A DNA stretch of 64,000 nucleotides, taken from NCBI RefSeq assembly GCF_002994745.2, contig NW_020126819.1, forward strand, positions 434,001-498,000, in the 5' to 3' direction. Every line of letters starts with the position of its first letter. Positions within the stretch are counted from its first letter, which is position 1. The position numbers were made by a program, and so were the translations under genes. The notes under the pieces were generated by a model. It saw nothing but the letters and a program-made list of their open reading frames with translations. It was not told where the DNA came from and ran no database searches. Of this stretch, positions 20,747 through 32,768 are shown in pieces. This stretch comes from Rosa chinensis. Its lineage: Eukaryota > Streptophyta > Magnoliopsida > Rosales > Rosaceae.

Positions 20747-22674
20747 TGATAGGAGCATTTTAATGCGACATTTTAACTGTTATTTCCCTATATTTTCTGC
20801 GTTATTTCCTTAATAAAACTCTGTTTAGGAAAGTTTCCATTCTTCGAATGGGAAAGTTCCTAATTGTAGAAAGTTTCCGTTTTGTAGTTTCTATTTTCCA
20901 GTTTAAGAAAGTTTCCATTTTAGTTTAAGAAAGTTTCCATTTCTTATTTTAGAAAGCTTCTATTTTCAGGTTTTTGGAATAAATAAGCAGAATTGAGTTC
21001 ATAAATGGAACGAGAAGCTTCATGAAGATGACATGGAAAAACAAGGTGACAATGTGGGAATTAAAGATGATTGATTGAGGATTTCAAGGAGAGATTTTCT
21101 TGGGAGACTTTTATGGAAAGAAATATTGTTGGAGGAATAATTTGGTGTGATTGCCAACGTGAAAATCAGAAATAATCAAGGAGATGACGCCAAGAGAGAT
21201 TCAAGGAAGATATTTATGGAAGGAAAATATGTGTGCACCAAGGAAAAGCTAAAAAGGCGTCTAGATTCATCCCTAATTCCCTAAAGGAATGTTGGCCGAA
21301 TTCATGAAGAAAATCAGAATAATTTCAAGGAAATTCGGAAATTAAATATTAGGGAGGTATTTTAGAGAATTATGATTGGTTGGAACACATCACAAGGCTT
21401 ACTTGGCATTCTATGATTGGTTGGACCACATCACAAGCTTACTTGTTGAATTATCATTGGTTGAAGCTATGTGGAAAATTCTGATTGCTTTGTGAACCCT
21501 AGCCATGCTCCTATATAAAACTCCCCCTTTCTCAACGTCAAAGGTTCCTCTCCCCCATACAATTTACACTTTAGAAAAAAATCAGAAAATTTTCTTAGCA
21601 TAGCCGTGAGTTTCTCCATCCTCTAGTCATCTCCACGAGTTCAAGCAAGGCCAAGGGAGAAGAAGCATAGCCGTGAGCATCCATCATCCATCTCCAACCT
21701 TGAAGCTTGCTTTCGAGATTCAAGAGACCACCACATCAATCGTTCATCACCATCCCCATCTCACGGTGTAATCCGATTCTCCTTTGTAACCTTTGCTTTG
21801 AATTTCGTTGGTTATGAACTAGTTGACATATGTGTTTGAACAAATATTAATTTCTGGAATTTTTATGATTAATTGAGAATTTTCAGATTCATATTATTGT
21901 TCTTCGAGAGTTGCTTATGTGGGTTTGTTTAATTAAATTTGCGTTATAGATAACTTTTGTATTTTAATCTTATGTGGTTGCAAACACTTAGGGTTTCGAT
22001 ATAATTGGTGCTAGGTTTAAGAACATGAAATCGACTTTTCGTTTTGTGTAAACTTGAATCAAAGTAGTAAAGGTTTTGTACAAAGATCGAATTTAATTAA
22101 CGAGGATTGCAATTAGGTGGACTTTTCCATACTAAGTTGTACACTTGAGTTGATAGCCTTTCTCTATGTGTAATGCGTTAAACATGACATGATTGACTAG
22201 CTTTCTAGGGTTTGATTGCATGTTTGATAGGATTAATCTAGGTGCTTTCGCTTAGGTTAATTAGCATTGAAAAGTAAAATATGGGAAATTGTTTGCTTTT
22301 GAACGTTTCACATGATCAACTCCTTTCTCATGACTTAGATGAACAATATTAGGGTTTGAGTCAATTTTAATCATATGTTTCGATTTTGATCTTTGTTCTC
22401 TCATTCCACTCGTATTTTTATGTTTTTGCATTTTAATTGTTTTGTTAACTTAGTTTTATTTTCGAAAAACCAAAAACAAAATCCCCCTTTTTCGTAAATA
22501 ATGTTTATACTTGTGAATATCTTTGTGAATATTATACTTTGTTTTAATTTTAATTGTTTAACTGTTTGACAATGACAGGTGTACCCTCAATCCCCGGAAT
22601 AGAACGATCCCTATTTATTACGTACTACTAATGACATTTCAGGGTTAAATTATGCGCTTGCTTTAGGCGCATCA
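20747..22674 (+). mobile_element. Solo LTR N (E/B family), plus strand
   Basis: A complete 1928-base LTR from TGATAGGAGC to GGCGCATCA. It is flanked by the 5-base duplication ATATA (20742-20746 and 22675-22679), so it is an insertion followed by LTR-LTR recombination. It is closely similar to the B 3' LTR and to the E LTRs. No PBS or polypurine tract is attached. Confidence 0.93.
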
Positions 22675-23102
22675 ATATACAATGATCGACTTCCCTAACC
22701 AAGACCAATACCACTCGGAAATTACTAAGTGTAAAAACAGAAAATTCATTTCAACATGCTACAAAAATGTGCCCACCTTAAATGCCTAGATAAGAGCCAA
22801 AATGAAAAGCCTCAGCGGATCAATCCATTTATCTGATTCGTTCTAATGTAGGTTTGGATCGGAAAAGTCCTTACCAAGCCTAATACTACTAAATTTCGAA
22901 AACACTCAGCGTAATTCTCTTAACTAGTAGTATTATCTAACCCTCGAATCAACTCACACGTGCAAATTAACCATTAGACATAGAATTTAACACGTAATTT
23001 CCAAAATCGTTTAACCATTGAACATAGTTTTTACCACTTTTTAGAACTAATTGCTACTTGTTTAACTCAGCGCCTTAACAAATAACAATTACTCTTGGCA
23101 AA
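22675..23102 (-). repeat. LTR of element C, right part (truncated)
   Basis: This AT-rich stretch follows N's target duplication and continues LTR C by position. I see no further similarity to the other LTRs. It is cut at 23102 by the start of D. No gene is visible. Confidence 0.55.
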
Positions 23103-23977
23103 TGATACGTGCAAAAGCAATCGCCAATTTAAACCCTGAAAAATGTAGTTGTTAGTATAGAATAAGCAGGGATCGTTCAAGCCGGGGATTGAGGGTGCTA
23201 ACATGTGAGAAACAAATTAAAGACAAGAATATACAAATTTACAAGTTTCACGAAAATTAGAATTTTTACAAGTACAAGCATGCATAGATTTTCGAAACAA
23301 CAAAGGAACAACAAAGAATTAGAGAGCACACATACATGTGTCACGAATTAGAGAGTAAGGAATGAGAGAATAACAAAATATACAAGTATATATAGACATA
23401 GATTTCGAAAGAAAGAGAGAATTTGAGTTAGAAAAGGTTTTGGGAATCCTACTCCTATTTATACACAATTTACAAGTCCATATCATATTAGAAAACCATA
23501 TACAACAAGGATTCCTAGTTATATACTAATTAGGATTACTTAATTACTAAGAAAACAAATTGTTGACCAAGTCAAACATTAAATCCTAAGTCAAAACTAA
23601 CTCTAACTACTTTCCCTAAAATTTAGGAACCTATCCCTTAAATTAAGGAGACCTAACAAACTCATAACAAACTCCTAAAAAACACTAAAACTAAAACAAA
23701 CACATATTTACTATTCACGGACTCACTATTCACGAAATTAAAAACATTTATTATTATTATTATTTTTTTTTTTTTATTTAACTAGGTTAACATGCTACCT
23801 AAAAATCTAAGTTAATTTTATTTATTTACACAAACAAGAAAACATAAAGATGGGGGGTTTTTGAAGATCAAAATATAAAATTTCGAAAACATTAAAAGAT
23901 TAAAAACAAGAAAACATTTTATTTACATAGGTGGGAAAAGAAGAATTTTTGGAAAACAATTCATCAAGAACAATCAA
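23103..23977 (-). repeat. 3' LTR of element D, U5-side part
   Basis: It starts TGATACGTGC and matches 46378-47252 almost base for base. It is cut at 23977 by E, with ATCAA as target duplication. Confidence 0.92.
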
Positions 23978-25985
23978 TGATGCGCTCAAAGCGAGCGCAT
24001 AATTTAACCCTAAAAATATCATAGTAGTATAAGCAAGTAGGGATCGTTCTATTCCGGGGATTGAGGGTACACCTGTCATTGTCAAACAGTTAAACAATTA
24101 AAATTACAACAAAGTATAATATTCACAAAGATTTTCACAAGTATAAACATTATTTACTAAAAAAGGGGGGATTTTGTTTTTGGGTTTTTCGAAAATTAAT
24201 TAAGTAAACAAACGAATTAAAATGCAAAAACATAAAAATACAAATGGAATGAGAGAACAAAGATCAAAATCGAAACATATGATTAAAATTGATTCAAACC
24301 CTAATATTGTTCATCTAAGTCATGAGAAAAGAGTTGATCATGTGAAACATTCGAAAGCAAATGAATTCCCATTTTTTACTTTTCAATGCTAATTAACCTA
24401 AGCGAAAGCACCTAGATTAATCCTATCAAACATGCAATCAAACCCTAGAAAGCTAGTCAATCATGTCATGTTTAACGCATTACACATAGAGAAAGGCTAT
24501 CAACTCAAGTGTACAACTTAGTATGGAAAACTCCACCTAATTGCAATCCTCGTTAATTAAATTCGGTCTTTGCACAAAACCTTTACTACTTTGATTCAAG
24601 TTTACACAAAACGAAAAGTCGATTTCATGTTCTTAAACCTAGCACCAATTATATCGAAACCCTAAGTGTTTGCAACCACATAAGATTAAAATACAAAAGT
24701 TATCTATAATGCAAATTTAATTAAACAAACTCACATAAGCAACTCTCGAATCACAATATATGAATATGAAAATTCTCAATTAATCATAAAATTCCAGAAA
24801 TTAATATTTGTTCAAACACATATGTCAACTAGAACAAAACCAATGAAATCAAAGCAAAGGTTACAAAGGAGAATCGGATTACACCGTGGATGAAGATGAG
24901 ATGAACGAATTGATGTTGTGGTCTCTTGAATCTTGAAAGCAAACTTCAAGGATGGTGGTGGATGATGATGCTCACGGCAATTCTTCTTTTCCCTTGGCCT
25001 TGCTTGAACTCGTAGCTTGCTCTAGAGGATGGAGGAACTCACGGCTATGCTAAGAACTTTTCTGAATTTTTTTCTAAAGTGTAAACGTCAAAAGAGAGGA
25101 ACCCTGACGTTGAGAAAGGGGGAGTTTTATATAGGAGCATGGCTAAGGTTCACAAAGCAATCAGAATTTTCCACATCACTTCAACCAATGGTAATTCGCC
25201 AAGTAAGCTTGTGATGTGGTCCAACCAATCATAGAATGCCAAGTAAGCCTTGTGATGTGTTCCAACCAATCATAATTCTCTAAAATACCTCCCTAATATT
25301 TAATTGCCGAATTTCCTTGAAATTATTCTGATTTTCTTCATGAATTTCGGCCAACATTCCTTTAGGGAATTTAGGGATGAATCTAGACGCCTTTTTAGCT
25401 TTTCCTTGGTGCACACATATTTTCCTTCCATAAATATCTCCCTTGAATCTCTCTTGGCGTCATCTCCTTGATTATTTCTGATTTTCACATTGGCAATCAC
25501 ACCAAATTATTCCTCCAACAATATTTCTTTCCATAAAAGTCTCCCAAGAAAATCTCTCCTTGAAATCCTCAATCAATCATCTTTAATTCCCACGTTGTCA
25601 CCTTGTTTTTCCTTAAGTATTACACGGCAAATTTAATCCCCGAGGAAAATATATTTTCCTTTTTTTAAAAAAACTCTTCCTTGATTCTCTCCTTGCCATG
25701 ACATCTTCATGAAGCTTCTCGTTCCATTTATGAACTCAATTCAGCTTATTTATTCCAAAAACCTGAAAATAGAAGCTTTCTAAAATAAGAAATGGAAACT
25801 TTCTTAAACTAAAATGGAAACTTTCTAAAAATGGAAAATAGAAACTACAAAACGGAAACTTTCTACAATTAGGAACTTTCCCATTCGAAGAATGAAAACT
25901 TTCCTAAACAGAGTTTTATTAAGGAAATAACGCAGAAAATATAGGGAAATAACAGTTAAAACGTCGCATTAAAATGCTCCTATCA
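23978..25985 (-). repeat. 3' LTR of element E
   Basis: TGATGCGCTC to CTCCTATCA on the plus strand. It differs from the other LTR at about 24310, 24540 and 24573 in the parts I compared. Confidence 0.94.
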
Positions 25986-26000
25986 AATTCCCCCACACTT
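25986..26000 (-). other. Polypurine tract of element E
   Basis: AATTCCCCCACACTT on the plus strand, adjacent to the 3' LTR and identical to that of A. Confidence 0.9.
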
Positions 26001-28226
26001 AGCTTTTGCTAGTCCCTTAGCAAAATCTCACAAAGACTCAACTAAGACTCAACGAAAATTTAAAGACTCTACACAAACAATGACACTATTGCCCTTCAAC
26101 TTTTTGTCTCAGCAATCTCTTACTTTCATAACACCAAGATTAGCACTCAACCAAGAATCAATGTTTAAGCATTCGAGAGTTAATTAAAACATGTAATCCA
26201 CACATACACAAGTAGGACTTGGTTTGTAACAATGGTGATGGGGTTAAGCTCAGCATGCTTCAGACAAGTATGATTCATATCCTCACCAGGTATATCCACT
26301 ATTTCTTCTCTCAGATCATGGCAATGCTTAAAAGCTTATACACTCAAGTATATGTGAGAGAAAATATTTTGAGGCAATCAAATAGCTCACATATATAAGA
26401 AACGAAAAGCACTTTGTGAATATAATTTTTTTTTTTTTCAAAAGATCTCATGAAAGATATCAACTACTTGCACAGATGGACCCAAGCCATAGGTTCAACT
26501 CTTGTAACTCATCTCCACATCAAGGGCTGTCCCATCTTAAGGATCAAGAAGGTCTTCTCAAAGGTTGTAATGGGGCTAAGGCTCAAGGTTTTAAGAAATG
26601 AAAGATAAGGAATTTAACAAAGTGTCCTAAAAACCTAGCAGAGCTCATGTAGATGTAGAGACTTCTAGAAATCCACCAAGGCATAGCAAAACGTCATGTC
26701 CTTCCTAGGGGTAAAATAAAAGGGCCTAATGTCTTCATGTTGGGCTCAACCTTCATTCTAAACTTCCCTTGAACTCTTGTGAATTGGACAAAGGCCAAAT
26801 TTTTCACTAGTGGGCCTTCAATTCAAAACAATCTCCAAACTCACTAAGTATGGGGGACTAAAATCCATATATATATTTTTCTTTTTCTTTTCTAGCCGTA
26901 CACATTTTTTTTCCTTTTTTTTCATTTCTTTTTTCACGGCTTTCACATATATTTTTCTTTTCATGGACAAGTCTACCCCCACACTTGAACTTTCACCTCT
27001 TCTCAATCTTCATTCTCAATGCCAAATCCTTAAGTAATGTCCCAAAAGATAGCTCCACTAAGTTTTTAGAACAAAGGGTAGGAGTGTAACTATACTAAGC
27101 TTCATGGTTAAGGATTTTAAGGGTGATGAACGAAAGGCTTAATGTAGGCTCAAAGGGGTTTATCTAAGGGAGTCCCACGACGGGCACAAAAGGGGACACA
27201 GGCTTATTTGGCAATGGTGGTAATTCCTAGGGTGCCTCTATCCTTTCCAGAATCAGGGCCATGTATTGATAAAATGTCTCAACAAGCACAAGAGCGAATT
27301 CTAGCATTCTCTAGTCCATCAAACTTAATCTATGGCAAGCAATCAATCAAGATGAAAGAATAATGAGATCACCAAAACATCGCCAAGAAATTAAGAATAT
27401 ATATTTTTCATTTTCACTCCAAGAAAAAGGAACATGGGCTCAAATATCTCACATGGGATTTTATGAATCAAAACTCATCCTAACATGCTCATATTCTGTA
27501 CCAAGGTCACGAAATCCATATCCACTACACATGCATATGCTTTTCATATATCTCAATTAACCAAAGAATACCATTTAAAATCATCTCAATATTGTGATCC
27601 TCTTTTAGCCATAATTTCAGAGATATAGAATCATCCTAGACAGTTGAAAAGGCATCCTATGACTCAAAAACAAAAATAAAAGCAACGAAATTTTTTTTTT
27701 TTGACATTTTTTGATTTTTTTGTATTTTCCAATATATATGACTCAAAATAAAAAACAAAAGTATAAATCCCTTCCCCCACACTTAAATATTGCATTGTCC
27801 TCAATGTAATCAATTATAAGCATGCAATGAAACAAATAAGCATAGATAGAAGATATTTACGAAGAAAAATTCTAAAATAAAAACAAAGAAGAAAAATAAA
27901 AATAAAAATAAAAAGAAATTGGGAAAGAGAAAGCAAATCTGTGTTGTTGACTCCTTCACAGCTGCTTCTGAATTGGGTTGCCTCCCAAGCAGCGCTTGTA
28001 TTTAACGTCTTTCAGCCAGACGGTACCTCCATTAAATAAAGTTAGCGACTATAATTAACAAAGAAATACAAAAAAATATATAAACAAGTATAACAAGTTA
28101 GTGAATTACAAACTACAAGTAATATTAACAAGATAAGTACACAAGTTAACAAATCAGTACATAAGACACAAGTTAAGTACACAAGTGAGTAAAAAAAAAA
28201 AAACACGAAAAATATTTACACAAGTG

Positions 28227-28258
<32 letters not shown>

Positions 28259-28892
28259 TTAGTGTATTACAACATTTTCTTTTATTATAAATATCATTGA
28301 TATCAAATCTAATTCTAAGTGGTAAATCAAGTGGACGTGCGGCCCAAGTATAGTCGCCTAGACACAAAGTCCCTCCTACACCGTTTGGGCAACCTTACTG
28401 AAATGGCCAGGTAGGGGAGGGCGAACACAAGAGGTAGGATCCATTTTGGCATAGGCTACTCCCACATAGTGGTTTACGCCCATTTGTAAGCTCTTCTGAA
28501 TCCAGAACCCGTTATGAACGTTGTCCCCTTCCTAGACACCATCCCACATAGGCTATACTTACTTGGATGAAAAAGGTCCTAAGTGTGAAGACAGTTCAAT
28601 GAATGTTAATAAAGGCCGCCCTCAACCTTAAGGGACTTGGACTAGGTACCAATAAGGGGTTTAGGCCAATATTAATAAACACGACTTCACCTATTCCTTC
28701 TTTAATTTACAACCCACAATTAAAATTCGTGTTCAACAATATAAATAACAACCTAAGTAATTAACTAACTAATTAACTAATTAACTAACAATTAAGAGAA
28801 TTACCACCTATTAACAAGAGATTTTTTTTTTTTTTTTCGAACACAACATATAAACAAAACAAATATTCACATATTTAACAAGTGATTTTTCA
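26001..28892 (-). other. Non-coding interior of element E
   Basis: From right to left: a T-run at about 28824-28838, one leader module (about 28310-28690), a T-run (about 28227-28254), the leader end resembling the stretch just upstream of gag in A, then at about 28031-28040 an abrupt joint to the base position of the pol stop codon. After that come the post-pol box (27974-27997), polypurine cores (27774-27784, 26986-26996) and the conserved 3' region. The whole gag-pol block is absent. Confidence 0.82.
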
Positions 28893-28911
28893 ATCCCCGG
28901 CAACGGCGCCA
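28893..28911 (-). other. Primer-binding site (tRNA-Asp) of element E
   Basis: Same 19-base site as A, five bases from the LTR at 28917. Confidence 0.88.
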
Positions 28912-28916
28912 AAAAT

Positions 28917-30924
28917 TGATGCGCTCAAAGCGAGCGCATAATTTAACCCTAAAAATATCATAGTAGTATAAGCAAGTAGGGATCGTTCTATTCCGGGGAT
29001 TGAGGGTACACCTGTCATTGTCAAACAGTTAAACAATTAAAATTACAACAAAGTATAATATTCACAAAGATTTTCACAAGTATAAACATTATTTACTAAA
29101 AAAGGGGGGATTTTGTTTTTGGGTTTTTCGAAAATTAATTAAGTAAACAAACGAATTAAAATGCAAAAACATAAAAATACAAATGGAATGAGAGAACAAA
29201 GATCAAAATCGAAACATATGATTAAAATTGATTCAAACCCTAATATTGTTCATCTAAGTCATGAGAAAGGAGTTGATCATGTGAAACATTCGAAAGCAAA
29301 TGAATTCCCATTTTTTACTTTTCAATGCTAATTAACCTAAGCGAAAGCACCTAGATTAATCCTATCAAACATGCAATCAAACCCTAGAAAGCTAGTCAAT
29401 CATGTCATGTTTAACGCATTACACATAGAGAAAGGCTATCAACTCAAGTGTACAACTTAGTATGGAAAAGTCCACCTAATTGCAATCCTCGTTAATTAAA
29501 TTCGGTCTTTGTACAAAACCTTTACTACTTTGATTCAAGTTTACACAAAACGAAAAGTCGATTTCATGTTCTTAAACCTAGCACCAATTATATCGAAACC
29601 CTAAGTGTTTGCAACCACATAAGATTAAAATACAAAAGTTATCTATAATGCAAATTTAATTAAACAAACTCACATAAGCAACTCTCGAATCACAATATAT
29701 GAATATGAAAATTCTCAATTAATCATAAAATTCCAGAAATTAATATTTGTTCAAACACATATGTCAACTAGAACAAAACCAATGAAATCAAAGCAAAGGT
29801 TACAAAGGAGAATCGGATTACACCGTGGATGAAGATGAGATGAACGAATTGATGTTGTGGTCTCTTGAATCTTGAAAGCAAACTTCAAGGATGGTGGTGG
29901 ATGATGATGCTCACGGCAATTCTTCTTTTCCCTTGGCCTTGCTTGAACTCGTAGCTTGCTCTAGAGGATGGAGGAACTCACGGCTATGCTAAGAACTTTT
30001 CTGAATTTTTTTCTAAAGTGTAAACGTCAAAAGAGAGGAACCCTGACGTTGAGAAAGGGGGAGTTTTATATAGGAGCATGGCTAAGGTTCACAAAGCAAT
30101 CAGAATTTTCCACATCACTTCAACCAATGGTAATTCGCCAAGTAAGCTTGTGATGTGGTCCAACCAATCATAGAATGCCAAGTAAGCCTTGTGATGTGTT
30201 CCAACCAATCATAATTCTCTAAAATACCTCCCTAATATTTAATTGCCGAATTTCCTTGAAATTATTCTGATTTTCTTCATGAATTTCGGCCAACATTCCT
30301 TTAGGGAATTTAGGGATGAATCTAGACGCCTTTTTAGCTTTTCCTTGGTGCACACATATTTTCCTTCCATAAATATCTCCCTTGAATCTCTCTTGGCGTC
30401 ATCTCCTTGATTATTTCTGATTTTCACATTGGCAATCACACCAAATTATTCCTCCAACAATATTTCTTTCCATAAAAGTCTCCCAAGAAAATCTCTCCTT
30501 GAAATCCTCAATCAATCATCTTTAATTCCCACGTTGTCACCTTGTTTTTCCTTAAGTATTACACGGCAAATTTAATCCCCGAGGAAAATATATTTTCCTT
30601 TTTTTAAAAAAACTCTTCCTTGATTCTCTCCTTGCCATGACATCTTCATGAAGCTTCTCGTTCCATTTATGAACTCAATTCAGCTTATTTATTCCAAAAA
30701 CCTGAAAATAGAAGCTTTCTAAAATAAGAAATGGAAACTTTCTTAAACTAAAATGGAAACTTTCTAAAAATGGAAAATAGAAACTACAAAACGGAAACTT
30801 TCTACAATTAGGAACTTTCCCATTCGAAGAATGAAAACTTTCCTAAACAGAGTTTTATTAAGGAAATAACGCAGAAAATATAGGGAAATAACAGTTAAAA
30901 CGTCGCATTAAAATGCTCCTATCA
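28917..30924 (-). repeat. 5' LTR of element E
   Basis: 2008 bases. U5 stem ATGCGCTC (28919-28926) and GAGCGCAT (28932-28939) forms eight pairs. The TATA box is near 30064. It is followed at 30925 by the target duplication ATCAA. Confidence 0.94.
30064..30073 (-). promoter_or_regulatory. Putative TATA box of element E
   Basis: In sense CTATATAAAA lies 1.1 kb inside the 5' LTR, a good plant TATA match. The same sequence is at about 25125-25134 in the other LTR. An intact promoter fits with recent mobility. Confidence 0.6.
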
Positions 30925-32753
30925 ATCAAGAACAACATATTCATGCATCCCTTAATCTTTATTAATTGCCAAGAACACCATCAATCAAGACACAAAGATC
31001 AAAGCAACCAATGTCCCTTTAAACTTTCTTTCTTATGTGAATCGAAATAGCAAAGCACTAGACCAATTTATTTCGAAAAGTAGACATCACACATACGTTG
31101 AAAATCCGTTTTCAAATCATTAAGTTCAAGAAAGAATTGATGAACATGCAAATCCAAGCAATCAAAGCAAGTCAATTCATCACATGCATAATCTGATTTC
31201 GACTCAAAGCAAGCCTTTACTACTTATTTCGAATTAAGGTTCACAAATCATCAACCCTAATTACTAGCAAGTTACATGCAAGTCATCCTAATTGTTTGTC
31301 AGACTTAGTAAATCGTTAACATGTAATGAAGCATAAAACCAGATTATTATTCTTTCAATTCGGCAACTAAGCAAGATCAAGAACACATAAACACATCAAT
31401 CATGAAAAGAACCATCTAAATTGCATCCAAAAATCAGTTTGTCACATCATAGTTTCGGTTTAAACAACAGAAATTCCAAAGCAGAAATTCTAACTACAAG
31501 AAAGCCAAAACCGTAAGAATACATGAAAAGATGATGGTGTGGACAACCCTTGATCACGTCCCAAGGTCCAAAGCAGATCCAAGATGATGCACAAGTGTTG
31601 ATCACGGCTAGGAAGATGGATGGTTACGGCCTTGCTCCTTGAAGATTGCGAAAACCTGAAAACTAGAGAGAACAAGTGAGAAACGAAATTGTGGAGAATA
31701 AAGTGTAACCCCTGAACGTCTAATACACAAGGTATATATAGTAGAACGTCTCAAGGCACTCCCAATTCGTTTCTACTTGGTTTCTCTTAGTTCGTGTTGA
31801 TTTAGGACTCCTTTGGCACAAAACAGATTTCCGGCAGGATTGACCTCAGTCCACTAAAACGACCATAACTTCCTCTAGAAAATAGCTATTGATGAGCTGT
31901 AAAAAGCTCTGGAAACTAGACATCTGTAGCTTTCCAACCATATAAAGATCATAATTTTCTGAGCTCTGACCGATTTTTGACACTCTGTTGAAGTTGACTG
32001 ATCTGCACAGGCAGATTTCCGAATCTGTATTGGTTTCGACTTTTAATGCACAAGTTGAGTCCAATTCGGTTTTCCTTCACATCACATGCCTCTCACATGC
32101 CTTCCACGCCTATTCTGAAGTAGAAACATCAAGAACTCCCTAGAACCTTCAAGAATCTCACGGCAATTCAATCCTTACTCAACAAGAAGTCCAAATTCCA
32201 TATTGCTTTGTAATTCGAATCTCTTGTTGCTTCCTCTTCCATGTGCACGGCATATGACCTTCTTGAGACTTCTAGATGCTTCATGATCGTTCCATAGCTC
32301 TCCTAGTATGAGTAGAACTCCATATGCAAGTAGGTTTCCTAGTTGAATACAAACTTCTTTTCTGCGATTCTTCTACACTCTTCCGGAACCTTCTTGAGTA
32401 ATCCTTATCCAACAGGGACTCCTTGTCACACTAGGATTCCTTATTTGAGTAGAATTGGGTTTCCCTGTTCAAGTAGAACTTCTAATTTCCGCGACTTAAG
32501 AGTTTGAATCCAAGTCAGCTTCTGATTCCTACTCCAACTAGGATTCCTTTTCCTAGTCAAACTGGGAGAACTTCCATTTCTTCATTTCTTTCCATTTCTG
32601 CGCCACTTATGCCTTCCTTAGACGTTTTTGGACCTTGAAACTCCATTTTCACCTGAAAAACACTAACTAAGTTAAATTGATCAAGATAAATGGAATAACT
32701 TAGCAAAATATAGGGTTTAAACATTATAAACGTCGCATTTTATGCTCCTATCA
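30925..32753 (-). repeat. 3' LTR of element D, U3-side part
   Basis: Continues the LTR from 23977 after the ATCAA duplication and ends CTCCTATCA at 32753. A TATA-like GTATATATAG is near 31731. The part up to about 31488 is matched by 47253-47809; the rest has no second copy in the window. No gene is seen in it. Confidence 0.9.
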
Positions 32754-32768
32754 AATTCCCCCACACTT
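32754..32768 (-). other. Polypurine tract of element D
   Basis: AATTCCCCCACACTT next to the LTR end, as in A and E. Confidence 0.9.

Larger units (their letters stand above)
23978..30924 (-). mobile_element. Element E: complete non-autonomous LTR retrotransposon
   Basis: The element is 6947 bases with two 2008-base LTRs (23978-25985 and 28917-30924, constant offset 4939), PBS, a 2.9 kb non-coding interior and a polypurine tract. The target duplication ATCAA is intact (23973-23977 and 30925-30929), and the empty site is visible in D's other LTR near 47250. I noticed only about three base differences between the LTRs, so the insertion is young. It has no gag or pol and must rely on proteins from elsewhere. 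The LTR family is shared with B, N and H. It resembles what is called a LARD or large non-autonomous derivative. Confidence 0.94.
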
